Source: Bacteroidales bacterium UBA2716 (GTDB lineage: Bacteria; Bacteroidota; Bacteroidia; Bacteroidales; UBA932). From it: a stretch of DNA of 9,149 nt. The stretch lies in assembly GCA_002354005.1 (NCBI GenBank), contig DEKS01000076.1:1-9149 (forward strand). Direction: 5' to 3'. This document shows, one piece after another, positions 5,999 through 9,149 of this stretch. A program made the translations under genes and the position numbers. Every line of letters begins with the position of its first letter. The stretch's first letter is position 1. The notes beneath the pieces are model-generated. The model was given only the letters and a program-made list of their open reading frames with translations. It searched no databases and had not been told where the DNA came from.

Positions 5999-7885
5999 AT
6001 GAAAAGGACAATCATTACACTTGCGATACTTCTTCTTTGCCGGTTGGCCCTGGCCCAGGGGATAAGCGTTGAAACGGCAAAATTCCGCGTGGGAGACAAT
6101 CCCGCGTGGGCGTCTCCTTCTTTTAACGACACCTCGTGGGATGTTCTCCGGCTGGATACGGACTGGAACGCCCAGGGCATAGACAACGACAACGCCTATG
6201 GCTGGTACAGGCTGCATGTGGTAATACCGTCTTCCCTGAAGGGGCGCGATTCGGATAAAATCCTTTTGGCACTGGGCACCATAGACGATGCCGACGAAAC
6301 ATTCCTGAATGGAGTTCTTGTTGGAAAGACTGACGGCTATGACTCTCCTCGCCGCTATATTGTAGACCGAAAACTGGTGCGCTGGGACAAGGAGAATGTT
6401 ATAGCCGTGAGAGTCTATAACGGAGATCCTCCCGGTGGCTTTTATGGCAAACCCGCATGGATTACGTTGGTTTCGGGTCCCTATATCCTTACACCGCCAG
6501 CCCCGGCTACACCGCGCTACAACGGCCCGGCGGTCTTTGGCGTCAGACCTGGTTCGCCGGTTATTTTCAGGCTGGCATTCTCCGGAGAAAAGCCCATGCG
6601 ATATGCTGTTGAGGGCCTCCCTGATGGCGTTGTGCTGGACAGTGAAAAAGGTGTTCTCAGCGGGAGCGTGAAGGAGGAGGGAGATTATCCCCTGGTACTG
6701 AAGGCCAGGAATGCAAAGGGAAGTGCAAGCGCCTCTTTTACCCTTAAGGTGGGAAGCCGGATAGCGCTCACCCCTCCCATGGGCTGGAACTCCTGGAATT
6801 GCTGGGGAACAAGCGTGTCCCAGAAGAAAGTGATGGAATCGGCCATGGCCCTTGTAAGTTCAGGGCTTGCCGATTATGGCTACAGTTATGTCAACGTGGA
6901 CGATGCCTGGGAGGCCGCGGAGAGAAATCCGGACGGGACCATCGGCACAAATGAAAACTTCCCGGACATGAAGGGCCTTGGAGACTGGCTTCACGGGAAC
7001 GGACTCAAGTTTGGCATATACTCAAGTCCCGGAGACCGCACCTGCGGCGGTTATCTTGGGTCTCTCGGCCATGAAAAAGAGGATGCAGAGGTCTGGAACA
7101 GCTGGGGTGTGGACTACCTTAAATATGACTGGTGCGGATACTCCAAGGTTTACGGCGCCTCTTCTGACCATTCCGTGGCGGCACTTCTGAGGCCTTACAT
7201 AAAGATGCAGCAGTACCTCAGGGAGCAGCCCCGGGATATCTTCTATTCCCTTTGCCAGTACGGCATGGGAAATGTGTGGGAGTGGGGCGCTTTTGTGGAC
7301 GCCAATTCCTGGCGCACTACGGTTGACATTACCGATACTTGGGAATCCGTGCGTTCAATTGGCTTTGAGCAGCAGGATGGCCTTCATCCCTACTCTGGAC
7401 CCGGCCACTGGAACGACCCCGACATGCTGGTAGTGGGCAAGGTGGGCTGGAGCGACAACCTGAGGGACAGCCGCCTTACCCCCGATGAACAGTATAGCCA
7501 TATAAGCCTTTGGGCCCTCCTTGCAGCCAACATGCTTATTGGATGTGACCTCTCCAGGATAGACGATTTTACCCTTAACCTCCTGTGCAACAACGAGGTT
7601 AATGCCATTAACCAGGATGTTCTGGGAAGGCAGGCCCATAAGGACATAGAGGAGGATGGAATTGAGATCTGGAGCAGGGAACTGAGTGACGGAGGCATCG
7701 CCATAGGGATTTTCAACCTTAACGAAGCCCCTGTTCCCGTGTATCTTGGCGGGGCGATAGGGAAGATAGACCTTGAGGCCGACTCCGTCAGGGACCTTTG
7801 GCGTCAGAAGGATATTCCCACGGACGCAACATATACCGTCCCGTCTCACGGAGTCCTTCTTGTGAAAATGAAAACAAGCAAATAA
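5999..7885 (+). CDS. GH27 alpha-galactosidase (or beta-L-arabinopyranosidase) with two N-terminal beta domains
   Basis: A 628-residue secreted enzyme. The signal peptide looks like a signal peptidase I type, cut after Ala19 ('ALA-QG'); Cys14 is not in a lipobox. Residues about 22-160 resemble a galactose-binding-like jelly roll of the glycosidase-accessory type ('FNDTSWDVL', 'TFLNGVLVG'). Residues about 172-252 resemble a putative Ig domain of the He_PIG type ('YAVEGLPDGVVLD', 'GVLSGSV'). The GH27 barrel begins at 'LTPPMGWNSWN' (257-267). The nucleophile is Asp377 in 'YLKYDWC'. The acid/base is Asp443: 'WRTTVDITDTW' aligns without gaps to the human alpha-galactosidase A segment containing Asp231. 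Substrate-binding Asp301-Asp302 ('VDDAW') match Asp92-Asp93 of that enzyme. 'HWNDPDML' (470-477) is another family hallmark. A beta-sandwich end domain follows (about 545-628). The retaining GH27 family mainly contains alpha-galactosidases, but also beta-L-arabinopyranosidases and alpha-N-acetylgalactosaminidases, so the exact sugar is open. This is the only complete operon product without a lipid anchor, so it is probably free in the periplasm or secreted. Confidence 0.88.
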   Translation: MKRTIITLAILLLCRLALAQGISVETAKFRVGDNPAWASPSFNDTSWDVLRLDTDWNAQGIDNDNAYGWYRLHVVIPSSLKGRDSDKILLALGTIDDADETFLNGVLVGKTDGYDSPRRYIVDRKLVRWDKENVIAVRVYNGDPPGGFYGKPAWITLVSGPYILTPPAPATPRYNGPAVFGVRPGSPVIFRLAFSGEKPMRYAVEGLPDGVVLDSEKGVLSGSVKEEGDYPLVLKARNAKGSASASFTLKVGSRIALTPPMGWNSWNCWGTSVSQKKVMESAMALVSSGLADYGYSYVNVDDAWEAAERNPDGTIGTNENFPDMKGLGDWLHGNGLKFGIYSSPGDRTCGGYLGSLGHEKEDAEVWNSWGVDYLKYDWCGYSKVYGASSDHSVAALLRPYIKMQQYLREQPRDIFYSLCQYGMGNVWEWGAFVDANSWRTTVDITDTWESVRSIGFEQQDGLHPYSGPGHWNDPDMLVVGKVGWSDNLRDSRLTPDEQYSHISLWALLAANMLIGCDLSRIDDFTLNLLCNNEVNAINQDVLGRQAHKDIEEDGIEIWSRELSDGGIAIGIFNLNEAPVPVYLGGAIGKIDLEADSVRDLWRQKDIPTDATYTVPSHGVLLVKMKTSK

Positions 7886-7893
7886 CAGCAAAT

Positions 7894-9149
7894 ATGAGAC
7901 ATTTCCTTTCTCCTATTATCCTTGCGGGGACCCTTCTGTGGGTGTCCGCATGTCAGGTACAGAAACCGCAAGACCTGCCTCTGGCTCCGTCCCTTGACAG
8001 CAGTGCATGGGAGGTTTCAGAGTGGATATCGGCCTCTGATGCCCCTGTGGCAACGGGGCAGGTGTACAAAAGCGCCCCCGGTTCCTCATGGTTCCTTGGC
8101 CGCGTCACCAACACCGGAAAAGTGAAGAAGGCTATCTGGATGACAACGGCTCTTGGCGTTTTTGACATTTACCTGAACGGTGAACTGGTGGGAAAGGAAG
8201 TCCTGAAGCCCGGCTTTACGCACTATGCCAAAACCAAGTATGCTTTTACTTATGACATCACGCCTGCGTTCAAGAAAGGAGCCGGCGATGTAAACGAACT
8301 CAGCGCCCAGGTAACTCCCGGCTGGTGGGCCGACAAGATCATTACCCCGGACGATGACGGCAGGGATGGATTCATAGGAAAGAAATGCGCCTTCAGGGGC
8401 GTTCTGGAACTTGTTTACGCTGACGGAACTACTGAGCGTCTTGGAACGGATACCGAGCATTGGAAAGCCGGTGTGGCCGGCCCTGTAAAACATTCCGGCA
8501 TCTTTGACGGAGAGGAGTATGATGCCCGTGAACTTCCGGGCTTCCTGGCTCCCGAAAAACTATCCACTCCGGAGGTTAACACCGAGTTTGCGGGAGAAAT
8601 CCTTCCCACCTGCGGCGCGGAAATCTATCATAGGGAAGACCTTAGGCTACATCCTGTGGCCATGTATGCCTGGGAAGGCGTTACCGGTGCCGTTGAATCT
8701 GAGAATGAAGATGAGGTGGAATACGGTGTGGTTGACATTAAGCGCAGTTACAAAGACGGAGATGTGGTGGAACTGAACCCCGGAGAGACGCTTGTGGTAG
8801 ACTTCGGCCAGAACGCCGCCGCCGTCCCTTCGTTTGAGTTCATGGCAGAGGAAGGAACCCGCCTGGCGTGCCTCCCTTCAGAGATTCTCAACGACGGGAA
8901 TGGCGCCGAACGCCGTGATATGGACGGCCCCGAGGGCAGCATTCACAGGCGCAATCTCCGTGTGGACCACGGAGAGATATGGCTCACCTACGTTTTTGGA
9001 GACTGCAAGGGAAAATACGTGAAATTCCAGCCCCGCGCTTCCTTCTGGGGTTATCGCTATGTTTCAATCACTGCCGACAAACCGGTGAAATTCGCATCCA
9101 TTGCCTCGGTGCCGGTTACATCAATTACACAGGAAATGGAAACCGGGCG
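7894..9149 (+). CDS. GH78 alpha-L-rhamnosidase, N-terminal part (continues past the window)
   Basis: The frame opens at ATG 7894, eight bases after the GH27 stop, and stays open to the window end: 418 residues, 3' end missing. A lipoprotein signal ends at Cys20 ('VSAC'). Residues about 65-215 match the N-terminal carbohydrate-binding-like domain of bacterial rhamnosidases ('GVFDIYLNGELVG', 'TPGWWADKI'). Residues about 240-410 match the following beta-sandwich domain ('VVDFGQNAA', 'FWGYRYVSI', and the typical end 'ASVPVTSI'). The (alpha/alpha)6 catalytic barrel lies beyond the window, so catalytic residues cannot be checked. The domain order is that of classical GH78 enzymes, which release terminal alpha-L-rhamnose with inversion, and it differs from the shorter GH78 module earlier in the operon. 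The A-rich leader 'aataacagcaaat' has no Shine-Dalgarno sequence. Rhamnosidase is a confident family call; activity is inferred from the family. Confidence 0.85.
   Translation, partial: MRHFLSPIILAGTLLWVSACQVQKPQDLPLAPSLDSSAWEVSEWISASDAPVATGQVYKSAPGSSWFLGRVTNTGKVKKAIWMTTALGVFDIYLNGELVGKEVLKPGFTHYAKTKYAFTYDITPAFKKGAGDVNELSAQVTPGWWADKIITPDDDGRDGFIGKKCAFRGVLELVYADGTTERLGTDTEHWKAGVAGPVKHSGIFDGEEYDARELPGFLAPEKLSTPEVNTEFAGEILPTCGAEIYHREDLRLHPVAMYAWEGVTGAVESENEDEVEYGVVDIKRSYKDGDVVELNPGETLVVDFGQNAAAVPSFEFMAEEGTRLACLPSEILNDGNGAERRDMDGPEGSIHRRNLRVDHGEIWLTYVFGDCKGKYVKFQPRASFWGYRYVSITADKPVKFASIASVPVTSITQEMETG

Noticed and set aside
5398..6192. A 264-codon open frame on the minus strand
   Set aside because: It spans opposite the end of the metallophosphoesterase gene and the start of the GH27 gene, both clear; its translation is Cys/His-rich without a family pattern, typical of an antisense shadow.
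7405..7430. Treating 'NDPDM' of GH27 as the acid/base site
   Set aside because: Alignment with human alpha-galactosidase A places the acid/base at Asp443 in 'WRTTVDITDTW'; 'NDPDM' matches the later Asp264/Asp266 segment.
1..9149. CRISPR arrays, tRNA/rRNA genes, insertion sequences, attachment sites
   Set aside because: No spaced direct repeats, transposase-like frames, terminal inverted repeats or cloverleaf-like sequences were seen; genes occupy all but about 140 bases.

Overview
The window reads as a carbohydrate-degradation locus from a Bacteroidota bacterium, most likely of the order Bacteroidales. The evidence is a TAnnTTTG-type promoter box (TATCTTTG), A/T-rich leaders without Shine-Dalgarno sequences before nearly every start, several lipoprotein signal peptides in a row, and glycoside hydrolase families typical of polysaccharide utilization loci. 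Base composition looks somewhat above 50% G+C by eye, which would suit groups such as Alistipes or RC9-like bacteria. I cannot name a genus. All genes are on the + strand.

Layout. Positions 1-270 hold the 3' end of an upstream gene. Its last residues look like the C-terminus of a secreted right-handed beta-helix (pectate-lyase-like) protein, and its codon use suggests high expression. A strong intrinsic terminator (295-328) and a Bacteroidota promoter (343-350) then separate it from a tight operon that starts at 368 and runs off the right edge. The operon order is: GH43 lipoprotein (368-1384); alkaline-phosphatase-superfamily phosphodiesterase lipoprotein (1397-2458); a large GH78-type rhamnosidase fused to an endonuclease/exonuclease/phosphatase (EEP) domain (2451-4961); a Tat-exported calcineurin-like metallophosphoesterase (4978-5988); a three-module GH27 alpha-galactosidase-like enzyme (5999-7885); and the N-terminal part of a second GH78 alpha-L-rhamnosidase (7894 to the end). 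Gaps are 8-16 bases, with one 8-base overlap. The longest gene-free stretch is only 97 bases.

How the genes may work together. Four exo-acting glycosidase families (GH43, two GH78, GH27) suggest a glycan with terminal L-arabinose or galactofuranose-like sugars, L-rhamnose and alpha-galactose or beta-L-arabinopyranose. Three unrelated phosphoesterase folds sit between them, one of them covalently joined to a GH78 module. This suggests that the substrate carries phosphate mono- or diesters, for example a phosphodiester-linked bacterial capsule or wall polysaccharide, a glycerol-phosphate-decorated rhamnan, or an inositol-phosphate glycolipid. None of the lipoproteins shows an obvious acidic surface-export signal after its cysteine, so the set is probably periplasmic. 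No SusC/SusD pair or regulator lies within the window. The GH78-EEP fusion and the triple phosphoesterase content are the most notable points. The substrate is inference only.
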